The position numbers and the translations under genes were made by a program. The notes beneath the pieces are model-generated. The model worked only from the letters and a program-made list of their open reading frames with translations, was not told the DNA's origin and ran no database searches. 64,000 bases of DNA from Sphingomonas azotifigens NBRC 15497 (GTDB taxonomy: Bacteria; Pseudomonadota; Alphaproteobacteria; Sphingomonadales; Sphingomonadaceae), in NCBI RefSeq assembly GCF_002091475.1, contig NZ_BCTR01000001.1, positions 62,001 to 126,000 on the forward strand, written 5' to 3'. Positions 1 through 8,466 of the stretch are shown piece by piece. Each line of letters starts with the position of its first letter. The stretch's first letter is position 1.

Positions 1-345
1 GGCGTCAGCCACGTCCTCTGGGCCGACAAGCCGAAGGGCGAGGGGGCCGATGGCCGCAACGCCGTTTTCTACGGCGAACGTGCGATCGATCGCAGCCCGT
101 GCGGCACCGGCACTTCCGCGCGGCTCGCGCATCTCGAGCAGCAGGGGCGGCTGAACGTCGGCGACCGCTTCGTCCATGAAAGCTATATCGGCAGCCGGTT
201 CATCGGCCGGGTCGAGGAAGCGGTGATGGTGGGCGACCGGCCCGGCATCATTCCCTCGATCGAAGGCTCGGCGATCGCCACTGGTTTCAACACTATCTGG
301 ATTGACCGCGAGGACCCGTTCTGGGCCGGCTTCTCGGTCGTCTGA
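1..345 (+). CDS. 4-hydroxyproline 2-epimerase / proline racemase family, C-terminal part
   Basis: The frame is open from base 1 to a TGA at 343-345, so only the last 114 residues are present. The stretch D-R-S-P-C-G-T-G-T-S-A-R (about residues 30-41) is the family signature around the second catalytic cysteine. A Cys there fits 4-hydroxyproline 2-epimerase or proline racemase; trans-3-hydroxyproline dehydratases usually have Thr. The first catalytic residue lies outside the window. 4-Hydroxyproline epimerases convert trans-4-hydroxy-L-proline to cis-4-hydroxy-D-proline in the cytoplasm, the first catabolic step. The permease, DadA-like oxidoreductase and GntR regulator downstream fit that role. 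The exact substrate is inferred from context. Confidence 0.88.
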   Translation, partial: GVSHVLWADKPKGEGADGRNAVFYGERAIDRSPCGTGTSARLAHLEQQGRLNVGDRFVHESYIGSRFIGRVEEAVMVGDRPGIIPSIEGSAIATGFNTIWIDREDPFWAGFSVV

Positions 346-371
346 TCACACAAAAATCTGGGGGAGCGTGC

Positions 372-1778
372 ATGGGGTTTTGGGGACCTATCAAGCCGAT
401 CGAACGGAGCACGGGTTCCAATGCGCATCGGCTGCGCCCCAGCCTGTCCTGGCCGCATCTGATCGCGCTGGGGGTCGGCGCGATCGTCGGCACCGGCATC
501 TACACGCTGACCGGGGTCGGCGCCGAGCGGGCAGGGCCTGCGGTGATCCTCGCCTTCGTGATTGCAGGTGCGGTCTGCGCCTGTGCCGCGCTTGCCTATG
601 CCGAGCTGGCGACGATGATCCCCGCCGCCGGCAGCGCCTATACCTATAGCTACTCCGTGCTCGGCGAGACGATCGCCTGGGTGGTCGGCTGGAGCCTGAT
701 CCTCGAATATTCGCTGGCCTGCTCGGCGGTGGCGGTCGGCTGGTCCGGCTATCTGGTCGGCTGGCTGCAATCGGCGGGGGTGCATCTGCCGCCGCTGCTG
801 CTCCAGGGGCCGCATGCCGGGGGTCTCGTCAATCTGCCGGCGGTGCTCGTCTCCTTCGCGATCGCCGGTATGCTGATGCTCGGCACCCGCGAGAGCGCGA
901 CGCTCAACATCGTGCTCGTTATCATCAAGCTCGTCGCGCTCGCCGTGTTCGTCGCGCTGGCGCTGCCGGGCTTCGACGCCGCCAACTTCCACCCCTTCCT
1001 GCCCCACGGTTTTGCCAGCCATGCCGAGGGCACCGCGACGCGGGGCGTGATGGCGGCGGCCGCGATCGTGTTTTTCGCCTTTTACGGCTTCGACGCCGTT
1101 GCGACCTCCGCCGAGGAAGCCAAGAAGCCGGGCCGTGACCTGACCATCGGCATCGTCGGTTCGATGGCGCTGTGCACCACCATCTATATCCTCGTCGCGG
1201 TCGCCGCGGTGGGTGCGATGTCCACCACCACGCTCGGCAATTCGCCCGAGCCGCTGGCGCTGGTGCTGCGTACGCTCGGCCACCCTTTCGCCGCCTGGGC
1301 GATCGCCGCTGCCGCGCTGGTCGCGTTGCCGTCGGTCATCCTGGTGATGATGTACGGTCAGAGCCGCATCTTCTTCGTGATGGCGCGCGACGGGCTGTTG
1401 CCGCGCGCGCTCGCCAAGGTCTCGCCGCGCACCGGCGCGCCGGTGCTGGTCACCGGCATCACCGGACTGTTCGTGGCCGCCGTCGCCGGCTTCCTGCGGC
1501 TGGACGAGATTGCCGAGCTCGCCAATGCCGGCACGCTGATCGCGTTCATCGCAGTGGGCCTCTGCATGATGCTGCTGCGCCGCCGCGCGCCCGATGCGCC
1601 GCGGATCTTCCGCTGCCCGCAGCCCTATCTGATCGGTACGCTGGCGGTGCTGGGCTGCCTCTACCTGCTCTTCTCGCTGCCGGAGAAGACGCTGGTCCGC
1701 TTCCTGATCTGGAACCTCGCCGGTCTTGCCGTCTATTTCCTCTATGGCCGCGCGCGCAGCGTGCTGGCGCGCGGCTGA
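372..1778 (+). CDS. APC-family amino acid permease
   Basis: A 468-residue, very hydrophobic protein with about 12 predicted membrane segments. The N-terminal G-V-G-A-I-V-G-T-G-I-Y motif at about residues 34-44 is the unwound TM1 substrate-binding loop of APC-superfamily transporters. The closest recognisable type is the cationic amino acid transporter/YfnA-like branch. It starts 26 bp after the hydroxyproline epimerase-type gene, preceded by GGGGGAG, so the two are probably co-transcribed. From that context it most likely imports hydroxyproline or proline. The substrate cannot be read from the sequence. Confidence 0.9.
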   Translation: MGFWGPIKPIERSTGSNAHRLRPSLSWPHLIALGVGAIVGTGIYTLTGVGAERAGPAVILAFVIAGAVCACAALAYAELATMIPAAGSAYTYSYSVLGETIAWVVGWSLILEYSLACSAVAVGWSGYLVGWLQSAGVHLPPLLLQGPHAGGLVNLPAVLVSFAIAGMLMLGTRESATLNIVLVIIKLVALAVFVALALPGFDAANFHPFLPHGFASHAEGTATRGVMAAAAIVFFAFYGFDAVATSAEEAKKPGRDLTIGIVGSMALCTTIYILVAVAAVGAMSTTTLGNSPEPLALVLRTLGHPFAAWAIAAAALVALPSVILVMMYGQSRIFFVMARDGLLPRALAKVSPRTGAPVLVTGITGLFVAAVAGFLRLDEIAELANAGTLIAFIAVGLCMMLLRRRAPDAPRIFRCPQPYLIGTLAVLGCLYLLFSLPEKTLVRFLIWNLAGLAVYFLYGRARSVLARG

Positions 1779-1782
1779 GGGC

Positions 1783-2427
1783 CTACCCGTTCAGCTGGCG
1801 ACGCAGATCGGCGAGGGTGCCTTCGATGTGCGCACGCGCGAGAGCGCGGGCCCGGGGACCGTCGCCCTTCTCCCACGCGTGGATCAGGTCGGCGTGCTCC
1901 AGATGCGCCCGGTCCTCGCGGCCGGCAGGCTCGAGATGCTTGTGGACATAGCGCTCGGAAAGGATCTGCAGCCGTTCGACCAGTTGGGTGGTGAGCAGCC
2001 GCCCGCCGGGGCGAACCAGCGCCATGTGGAAGTCACGGTTGCGCGCTGCCACCTCCTCGAGATGTTCGCCCGCGGCGATGTCGAGCGCTGCCAGCGCCTC
2101 GCGCGCCGCGGCGCGATCGGCGTCGGTCGCGCTCGCCGCGCCGGCGGCTACCGCATCCGGCTCGATCGCGAGGCGCAGCGCGTAAATTTCCTCGGCCTCG
2201 CCCGAGGACATGGCGCGCACGAAATAGCCCCGGTTCGCTTGGCCGATCAGCAGCCCTTCCTGCTCCAGCCGGGCCAGCGCCTCGCGCAGCGGAATCTTGC
2301 TCACCCCCAGCTGGTTGGCCAGCGCATCCTGGCGGATCGCCTGATCGACCGGCAGCTTGCCGGAGACGATCTGCTCGCGGACGATCGTGAAGATCTGCTC
2401 CGAAAGGGTGCGGACGACGATGCTCAT
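1783..2427 (-). CDS. GntR-family transcriptional regulator (FadR/FCD subfamily)
   Basis: A 214-residue protein with an N-terminal winged helix (about residues 5-70, including N-Q-L-G-V-S-K-I-P-L-R-E-A-L) and an all-helical FCD ligand-binding domain. The start at 2427 is chosen over upstream in-frame codons because GGGAAAG lies just before it and the family motif begins immediately after. It is convergent with the permease and divergent from the DadA-like gene at 2554. The shared intergenic region carries a GTATAC-centred partial palindrome. It is the obvious candidate local regulator of the hydroxyproline genes; ligand and sites are inferred. Confidence 0.92.
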   Translation of the reverse strand: MSIVVRTLSEQIFTIVREQIVSGKLPVDQAIRQDALANQLGVSKIPLREALARLEQEGLLIGQANRGYFVRAMSSGEAEEIYALRLAIEPDAVAAGAASATDADRAAAREALAALDIAAGEHLEEVAARNRDFHMALVRPGGRLLTTQLVERLQILSERYVHKHLEPAGREDRAHLEHADLIHAWEKGDGPRARALARAHIEGTLADLRRQLNG

Positions 2428-2514
2428 GCAGGCTTTCCCACGTACGGAAACAGATATGGCGGCCACGCAGTGCGCCCCATTGGCAGGCGCATTTTGACAG
2501 TGGGGCTATAAAAT

Positions 2515-2526
2515 ACAGTATACCTG
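2515..2526. promoter_or_regulatory. Candidate GntR operator (GTATAC core)
   Basis: The intergenic region between the GntR gene and the DadA-like gene contains CAGTATACCTG, with CAG/CTG arms around a TATAC core. A perfect GTATAC-centred palindrome recurs at 10988-10999 in the peptidase/arabinofuranosidase promoter region. GTATAC cores are known in GntR-family operators such as those of UxuR/ExuR. Assignment to this regulator is inference. Confidence 0.4.
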
Positions 2527-2553
2527 CGATACAAGTCTGGCAAGGCAAAGCTG

Positions 2554-3786
2554 ATGCAGCGCAATATGATAGTGATCGGTGGCGGGATCGTGGGGCTGGC
2601 GAGTGCGCTGGCGCTTGCCCGTGCCGGTTGGCAGGTGCGGCTGGTCGACGCCGACCCCGATCGTCAGGCTGCGTCCTGGGGCAATGCCGGCCATATCGCG
2701 ATCGAGCAGGTCACGCCGCTTGCCTCCTGGGCAACCGTGCGAAGCCTACCCCGCCGCCGCTTCGGGGCAGGGGGCGCCGTCGCACTGCCGGCGGCGGCGT
2801 GGCGGCGATGGCTGCCGTTCGGGCTGAGGCTGCTCGGCGCCGCGCGGCCGGGCAGTTTCGTCCGGGGGCAACGCGCCTTGTCCGGGCTGCTCGCCGGGGC
2901 CATGCCGGCCTGGCAGTGGTTGGCCGATAGCCTCGACGTGCCGGATCTGTTGCAAGTGCGCGGCCATATGATCGCCTGGCACGGCGCTGCCGCGGCGGCA
3001 GCGGGCAGGCGCGCCTGGACGACTGCCGAGATCGGAACCGCGACGTTCCGCGACGCCACGGTCGCGGAGCTGCAGGCGCTGCCCGGCCCGTCGGCAGCAG
3101 GTGCGATCCGATTCACCAATACGGCCCAGATCGCGGACCTAGGCGTGCTGGATCGCGCACTCCGCGCTGCCCTGGCGGCGGCAGGCGGCACGATCCTGCC
3201 GGGCCGGGCGACGTTGCACCTTGCGGGCGACGAGGCACGGGTCCTCGTCGACGGCGTCGCACTTGCCGACATGGATCAGCTGCTGGTCACCGCCGGCGTC
3301 GCCTCGGGCCGGCTGCTGGCGCCGCTCGGACACCATGTCCCGATCATTGCAGAGCGCGGCTATCATCTGCGCGCGAGCGACCACGACTGGCCCGCCGATC
3401 TGCCGCCGCTGGTGTTCGAGGAGCGCGCGATGATCGTCACGCGCTATGCCGGCTGCGTGCAGGTGGCGAGCTTCGTCGAGTTCGCCGATATCGACACGCC
3501 GCCCGATCCGGCCAAATGGGAACGGCTTGAGGCGCATGTGTCGGCGCTCGGCCTGCCGTTGCGGCCGCCCTTCACCCGTTGGATGGGCGCGCGCCCTACG
3601 CTACCCGACTATCTGCCCGCGATCGGTCGCAGCAGCCGCGCCAGCAATCTGCTCTACGCCTTCGGGCACCAGCATCTTGGCCTCACCCTGGCGGCGGTGA
3701 CCGGCGATAGCGTCGTTGCGCTTGCCGAGGGCCGGGCCCCCGCGATCGATCTGGCCCCGTTCGGCCTCCACCGCTTCGAAGCATAA
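2554..3786 (+). CDS. FAD-dependent D-amino/imino acid oxidoreductase (DadA-like, candidate D-hydroxyproline dehydrogenase)
   Basis: A 410-residue DAO-family flavoprotein. The N-terminal I-V-I-G-G-G-I-V-G-L-A-S motif is the FAD-binding GxGxxG, followed by V-D-A-D at the end of beta-2. Near the C-terminus R-P-T-L-P-D-Y-L-P-A-I-G and G-H-Q-H-L-G-L-T-L match the DadA/glycine-oxidase signature. In hydroxyproline catabolism, an enzyme of this family oxidises cis-4-hydroxy-D-proline to delta1-pyrroline-4-hydroxy-2-carboxylate. The epimerase-type gene upstream makes that the best role. A second ATG four codons later is possible. An ordinary D-amino acid dehydrogenase is the main alternative. Confidence 0.88.
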   Translation: MQRNMIVIGGGIVGLASALALARAGWQVRLVDADPDRQAASWGNAGHIAIEQVTPLASWATVRSLPRRRFGAGGAVALPAAAWRRWLPFGLRLLGAARPGSFVRGQRALSGLLAGAMPAWQWLADSLDVPDLLQVRGHMIAWHGAAAAAAGRRAWTTAEIGTATFRDATVAELQALPGPSAAGAIRFTNTAQIADLGVLDRALRAALAAAGGTILPGRATLHLAGDEARVLVDGVALADMDQLLVTAGVASGRLLAPLGHHVPIIAERGYHLRASDHDWPADLPPLVFEERAMIVTRYAGCVQVASFVEFADIDTPPDPAKWERLEAHVSALGLPLRPPFTRWMGARPTLPDYLPAIGRSSRASNLLYAFGHQHLGLTLAAVTGDSVVALAEGRAPAIDLAPFGLHRFEA

Positions 3787-3796
3787 GGAAGACAGC

Positions 3797-4981
3797 ATGA
3801 CCATCGGTGGATCCACCGCGGAGCGCGAACTCGCCGCGCTGGCCCTCTGGGCCGACCGGGCCCCCGCGATCACGCTCGCCGAGCGCGAGGGCCGCCTCGC
3901 GCGCGTGCGTGCGTACTTGGAGGCGATGGGCGCGCAGGCGCTGCTGGTGAATGCCGGCATGTCGCTGCGCTATTTTGCCGGCGTGCCCTGGGGCGCCACC
4001 GAGCGGCTGGTCGCGATGCTGGTGCCCCTGCACGGCGCGCCGATCATGATCTGCCCGCGTTTCGAGCTCGGTTCGCTAACCGCCGACATGGCGTTCGACG
4101 CCGACATGCGGCTGTGGGAGGAAGACGAGGATCCCTTCGCGTTGGTCGCCGGCGCGCTGGACGGCGTGACCACGCTGGCCCTCGACCCGACGCTGCCCTT
4201 CCAGATGGCCGAGCGCCTCCGCCGCGCCGCGCCGACCGTCGTGCTGGTCGACGGTGCCCCCGCGATCGACGGCTGCCGCATGCGCAAGTCGCCCGCCGAG
4301 ATCGCGCTGATGCAGCAGGCCAAGAACATGACGCTCGCGGTGCATCACGCCGCCGCCCGCGTCCTCGAGCCCGGCATCACCACCGGCGCAGTCAAGCGCT
4401 TCATCGACCAGGCCCATCGGGCGCTGGGGGCGGCGGGCTCGAGCTTCTGCATCGTCCAGTTCGGCCATGCGACCGCCTTCCCCCATGGTCTGCCCGGCGA
4501 GCAGGCGTTGGAAGAAGGGCAGCTTGTCCTGATCGATACCGGCTGCACCGTCGAAGGCTATCATTCCGATATCACGCGCACCTATGCCTTCGGCCGGGTG
4601 TCGGAGGAAGAACAGGCGATCTGGGGGCTTGAGAAGGCGGCGCAGGCGGCTGCCTTTGCGGCGGCCGAACTGGGCGCGCCATGCGAGCAGGTCGATGCCG
4701 CGGCGCGCGCCGTATTGGAGCGGGCAGGGCTGGGTCCCGACTATCGCCTGCCGGGACTGCCCCATCGCACCGGCCACGGCATCGGCCTTTCGATCCATGA
4801 GCCTGCCTATCTGGTCCGCGGCGACCGCACGCCGCTCGACGTCGGCATGTGCTTCTCGAACGAGCCGATGATCGTCGTGCCCGACCGCTTCGGCGTGCGG
4901 CTGGAAGACCATTTCCATATGACCGAAACAGGCCCGCGCTGGTTTACCGAGCCGCAGCTTGCTATCGATCGGCTGGGGTAA
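3797..4981 (+). CDS. M24 family metallopeptidase (Xaa-Pro aminopeptidase/dipeptidase-like)
   Basis: A 394-residue pita-bread peptidase. The five metal ligands are visible: Asp247 and Asp258 (D-T-G-x8-S-D), His327 (H-R-T-G-H-G-I-G), Glu356 (S-N-E-P-M) and Glu370 (L-E-D-H-F). The N-terminal creatinase-like domain (about 1-160) is typical of aminopeptidase P and prolidase. The start at 3797 follows AAGGAAGAC ten bases after the oxidoreductase stop; an earlier in-frame start would overlap that gene. Enzymes of this family cut bonds to the N side of proline or dipeptides ending in proline. This would release hydroxyproline from imported peptides. No signal peptide, so probably cytoplasmic. Confidence 0.9.
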   Translation: MTIGGSTAERELAALALWADRAPAITLAEREGRLARVRAYLEAMGAQALLVNAGMSLRYFAGVPWGATERLVAMLVPLHGAPIMICPRFELGSLTADMAFDADMRLWEEDEDPFALVAGALDGVTTLALDPTLPFQMAERLRRAAPTVVLVDGAPAIDGCRMRKSPAEIALMQQAKNMTLAVHHAAARVLEPGITTGAVKRFIDQAHRALGAAGSSFCIVQFGHATAFPHGLPGEQALEEGQLVLIDTGCTVEGYHSDITRTYAFGRVSEEEQAIWGLEKAAQAAAFAAAELGAPCEQVDAAARAVLERAGLGPDYRLPGLPHRTGHGIGLSIHEPAYLVRGDRTPLDVGMCFSNEPMIVVPDRFGVRLEDHFHMTETGPRWFTEPQLAIDRLG

Positions 4982-4993
4982 GGGGGACCATCC

Positions 4994-5551
4994 ATGGGCG
5001 CACGCTACGAACCGGTGCATCGGGAGCGCTTCGTCGTCGAGACTACGGCCGAGGGCGAGCGGATACGGATCAAGGCGCCGCGCCACATCTTCGTGATGCT
5101 GTTCCTGCCGTTCTGGCTGGTGCTGTGGACGCTGGGCGGCATCGCCGCGATGACGCAGTTGCTGACGAACTTCGAGCTGTTTCTCGTTGTCTGGCTTTGC
5201 GCATGGGCGCTCGGATGGTGTGCGGCGGCGGGAACGCTCGCCTGGATGTTCACCGGCGCCGAGATCATCGCCGTGCGGGGCAGGGACATCGAGATCGCGC
5301 ACACCGCTCTCGGCCTTTCGCGGCGCTGGCTGTATCAGGGCGCGCAGATCCGCAATCTTTCGGTGGCACCGCAGCCCGCCTGGCCGTTCCAGTTTCGCTG
5401 GCAGGTGCCGTTCCTCGCCAACCAGCGCAACGGCGCGCTCAAGTTCGACTATGGCCCCCGCACCCTCTATGTGGGCGCCGGGTTGGACGAGGGCGAGGCG
5501 CGAATGATCGTCGAGCGCCTCGGCCGCATCCTGCCGTCCGCCGCTGCCTAG
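4994..5551 (+). CDS. Small membrane protein of unknown function
   Basis: A 185-residue protein with two closely spaced membrane segments at about residues 34-60 and 65-92, then a soluble C-terminal half rich in beta-type sequence. The arrangement resembles bacterial PH-like membrane proteins, but I do not recognise the family. It starts 12 bp after the M24 peptidase stop behind AGGGGGACC, so it probably ends the same transcript. A function in the hydroxyproline pathway is only suggested by position. Confidence 0.75.
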   Translation: MGARYEPVHRERFVVETTAEGERIRIKAPRHIFVMLFLPFWLVLWTLGGIAAMTQLLTNFELFLVVWLCAWALGWCAAAGTLAWMFTGAEIIAVRGRDIEIAHTALGLSRRWLYQGAQIRNLSVAPQPAWPFQFRWQVPFLANQRNGALKFDYGPRTLYVGAGLDEGEARMIVERLGRILPSAAA

Positions 5552-5561
5552 CGGCTGTTCT

Positions 5562-5699
5562 TCAGGCGCCGAAATCCCACGCGCGGGCAACCCCGCCCGC
5601 GCACTTCGCGCCTGCCGGCTCGAACGTCACCACGACCATGCAAGTATCGAAGATCGACCCTCCCTTGATTCCTTGGGTGGGTGCAGGCGCCTGTGCCAT
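5562..5699 (-). CDS. Possible 45-residue ORF coupled to the DUF5695 gene
   Basis: The DUF5695 stop and an ATG overlap as TGATG, and the frame stays open for 45 codons to a TGA at 5562. About three quarters of third positions are G/C, lower than in the neighbours. No family is recognised and no separate ribosome site is visible; translation would rely on coupling. A GC-rich hairpin (5581-5602) lies inside it. It may simply be trailer sequence. Confidence 0.25.
   Translation of the reverse strand: MAQAPAPTQGIKGGSIFDTCMVVVTFEPAGAKCAGGVARAWDFGA
5581..5602. terminator. GC-rich hairpin between convergent genes, possible terminator
   Basis: GCGCGGGC and GCCCGCGC form a perfect 8-bp stem around a six-base loop. 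It sits between the convergent membrane-protein gene (ends 5551) and the DUF5695 gene (ends 5699). No clear T-run follows on either strand, so a terminator role is tentative. Confidence 0.35.
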
Positions 5700-8458
5700 C
5701 ACCGGCTGACACGCGACCGCGCAGACGGCACCAGGCGCACCACCAGCGGCGCGGACTCCAGCGGCAGCGCGGTGCCGCCCCGTTCGGCGGTGCCGCCCTC
5801 CACCGTGTAGCCGCGCCCCGCGGTGGTCTTTTCCAGCCGCACCAGCGCGCGCGGGGTCATCGCGGTGCGCGGGTCGAGGGTGAGCGTTACCGCGCCCGTT
5901 GCCGGCACGTAGCGGGCGCTGGCGATCTTGCCGGCGTCCAGCGTGATCCATAGCCCCGCCGGTGCGACGAACAGCCGGCTGCGTGCGCCGTCCTTGGGCT
6001 GAATCGTCACCGCATCGGTTGCGACGCGGACATTGCCGCCATAGCCGAGCCAGCCGAACACCGGGTCCTTCACCAGATAGGTCGCCGCAGCATAGGCATG
6101 GGCGAAATAGCCCGAGCCATAGTCGCCGGTGTACGGATCCCAGGCCATCCGGTCCGGCCAGCTGTGGAACGCCGCCGAGCCGAAGCCGTCGCGATCGATA
6201 TTGGTGATGCCGCCCATCAGCCCGCCATAGGCGACGCGCAGCAGGTGCAGGTCGCTGGGGTCGGCGCGGAACGCCTCGAACAGCGGCAAGGCGTTGTTGG
6301 TCGAGCCATAATGGTGGATCTGGCGCTCGATCCGCGGATATTTGCCGCCATAGAGGAAGTCCCAATAGCGCCGGGCATTGCCGTTATAGCCCCAGTGCGG
6401 GATCAGCGGGTCATAGCCGAGGATCACCTCCACCGTTTCTGCCGCCTGTCTGGCATGGCCGAAATAGCGCATCCAGGCATAGACTTCGGGCTGGCCGGTC
6501 GAATCCCACGCCATCTCGCTGCCGAACGGATAGGCGAGCCCCTTCCAGTGATCGGCGCGGCTCTTCATCAGCGCCTCGATCTGGGCCGCGCCGTCGGTGA
6601 TCCCCTCGCGCTTCAGATCGTCGAGGATGTCGACGAAGACATTCCCCTCCATCTGGCCGAACTGGGTGTAATAGGGCGCGTCGCGCATCATCGCGACGAT
6701 CGTCAGCCGGGCATGGTCGAGATACCAGCGCCAGTCATGGTGCGTGACGAGCCCCGGATGGTTGCGCGCCAGCCGATAAAGCGTCCAATAGCCGAGCGCG
6801 ACGTGCGGATAGTTGAACGAGCGGCCGAGATCGCCCGCATCCTTCTTCGACCAGCTGGTCCAGCTCTTCCAATTGGCGGCAGGGTCGTAATAGTTGGGGA
6901 AGGCGGCCGGATCATAGTAGAACAGGCTCTTCTTGACCGCGCCGATATGCGCGCCCTCGGCCAGCTGGAGCTTGCCGAAGATGGTCTTGTCGACGAGCGT
7001 TTCGAGCTTCTCGATCTCGGCCGGATCGGGGTTGTCGAGCTGCTTCATGATCGCCGCGATCCAGCCGCCGGCGCCGCCTTCGTCGCTCATCCCCGCGATC
7101 CACACGCGCGGTTCCTGGGTGAGCAGCTTGCCCGCCTCGCGATCGTAGCTGAGGATCGCGGGCGCGCGGCCGAACGGGTCCTTGGGATCGTCGAACCACT
7201 GTTTGGTCGTGGCGAAGCGGCCGAGATCCGCCATCGCCCTCTCAAGCGGCTTGGTGACGAAATACTGGACGGTCTGCACGGTGCCGTCGGCATAGGTGAT
7301 CGTCACGCGGGCGCGGCCCCAGCCGGTGCCCTTCACCGCATAGCGCCGCCAGCCATTCACCACGCCTGCCGCCGTGACGGTCAGCGCCCCCGCGGGCGAC
7401 ACGTCCACCTTGGCGACGGGCTGGGCATAGTGAAGAAAAAGCGCTGCCTCGAGGTCGTTGGGCACGACATAGCCGGGCACGCCGAGCGCGGCCGGGCGGC
7501 CGTTTGCGATCAGTTCCGACTGGATGCCGCGGATCGACGGCGCCTGCACCAGCCGCACGCCGACCTCGCGCGCCTGCCCGGGGGCGAGGGTGAAGCTGGT
7601 CGGCGCGTTCCACTGCTCGCCCGCCTGGTGCCATTCCTGCTCGACGAAGCCCTTGGAGGCGACCGTCCAGTCGTAAAAGCCTTCGGAAACCTGGCTGCGC
7701 GGGCTTTTCTCGGTGAAGATCGCGCCCGGCTCGCGCGGATTCTTGAGCGGCGCGTAATTCTCCAGCGGCGATTTGCCGTCGGGCAGCACCAGCAGCGCCG
7801 GGCCCTTGCCGTTCAGCCGGGTGACCTGGAGATAGCCCGCGTCGCGGCCGATATAGGGATCGACGAAGCTGGCCTGGGCGTGGGCGGTCTCCAGGTTGCG
7901 GTCCTGGATGATGTTGTCGAACACCATCGGCATGCCGAGGCCGCCGATCTCGACCGGCGCGTTCGAGGTGTTGACCAACCGGAAGCGCAGCACCGGCACG
8001 CCGCCTGCCGCCACCCAGCGGCGCTCGACGCGGAGCGGCACGCCATCGCCCATGCTTGCGGTGATGTCCGCTGCGGCGATCACGCCGGGGGTCAGCGGCA
8101 GTGCGGCGATCGGCTTGCGCGCACGCGCCGAGGCGAAATCGCGCCACGCGCCGCCGGGCGTGCGCAGGCGCAGATTGAGGTCGCCGATATGGTTGTAGCC
8201 GTCCCCCTGCCGTTCCGCCTCGCGGCCGCCGGGCACGAAATCGAAGCCGGGTTCGGCGGCGGGGGACAGGCGCGCGAGCGTGCCGGTGTCGCTGCGCAGT
8301 TCGAGCAGGAAGGCGCCGACGCGCGCCGGCGTGGTGCGGATCGGCGGATAGACCGGCTTCGCGGCCTGCTTTTCCTGGGCGAGGAGCGGGGCGGCGAAGG
8401 GCAGGCTGCTCACCCCGGTGAACGCGGCGGCGGCAAGGATCAGGCGGTGGGCTCGCAT
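5699..8458 (-). CDS. DUF5695 domain-containing secreted protein
   Basis: A 919-residue protein with a signal peptide (about residues 1-27, ending near L-L-A-Q). The N-terminal half is beta-rich. The C-terminal half (about 450-800) is rich in Trp, Tyr and His, as in alpha/alpha-toroid carbohydrate-active folds. I recognise it as a DUF5695 protein; no catalytic activity is established to my knowledge. The start at 8458 is preferred because GAGG precedes it. An ATG at 8470 overlapping the upstream TGA is the alternative. It is coupled to the S9 peptidase gene and faces a GH127 gene across the divergent promoter, suggesting action on glycoprotein glycans. Confidence 0.82.
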   Translation of the reverse strand: MRAHRLILAAAAFTGVSSLPFAAPLLAQEKQAAKPVYPPIRTTPARVGAFLLELRSDTGTLARLSPAAEPGFDFVPGGREAERQGDGYNHIGDLNLRLRTPGGAWRDFASARARKPIAALPLTPGVIAAADITASMGDGVPLRVERRWVAAGGVPVLRFRLVNTSNAPVEIGGLGMPMVFDNIIQDRNLETAHAQASFVDPYIGRDAGYLQVTRLNGKGPALLVLPDGKSPLENYAPLKNPREPGAIFTEKSPRSQVSEGFYDWTVASKGFVEQEWHQAGEQWNAPTSFTLAPGQAREVGVRLVQAPSIRGIQSELIANGRPAALGVPGYVVPNDLEAALFLHYAQPVAKVDVSPAGALTVTAAGVVNGWRRYAVKGTGWGRARVTITYADGTVQTVQYFVTKPLERAMADLGRFATTKQWFDDPKDPFGRAPAILSYDREAGKLLTQEPRVWIAGMSDEGGAGGWIAAIMKQLDNPDPAEIEKLETLVDKTIFGKLQLAEGAHIGAVKKSLFYYDPAAFPNYYDPAANWKSWTSWSKKDAGDLGRSFNYPHVALGYWTLYRLARNHPGLVTHHDWRWYLDHARLTIVAMMRDAPYYTQFGQMEGNVFVDILDDLKREGITDGAAQIEALMKSRADHWKGLAYPFGSEMAWDSTGQPEVYAWMRYFGHARQAAETVEVILGYDPLIPHWGYNGNARRYWDFLYGGKYPRIERQIHHYGSTNNALPLFEAFRADPSDLHLLRVAYGGLMGGITNIDRDGFGSAAFHSWPDRMAWDPYTGDYGSGYFAHAYAAATYLVKDPVFGWLGYGGNVRVATDAVTIQPKDGARSRLFVAPAGLWITLDAGKIASARYVPATGAVTLTLDPRTAMTPRALVRLEKTTAGRGYTVEGGTAERGGTALPLESAPLVVRLVPSARSRVSR

Positions 8459-8466
8459 CGGGGACC

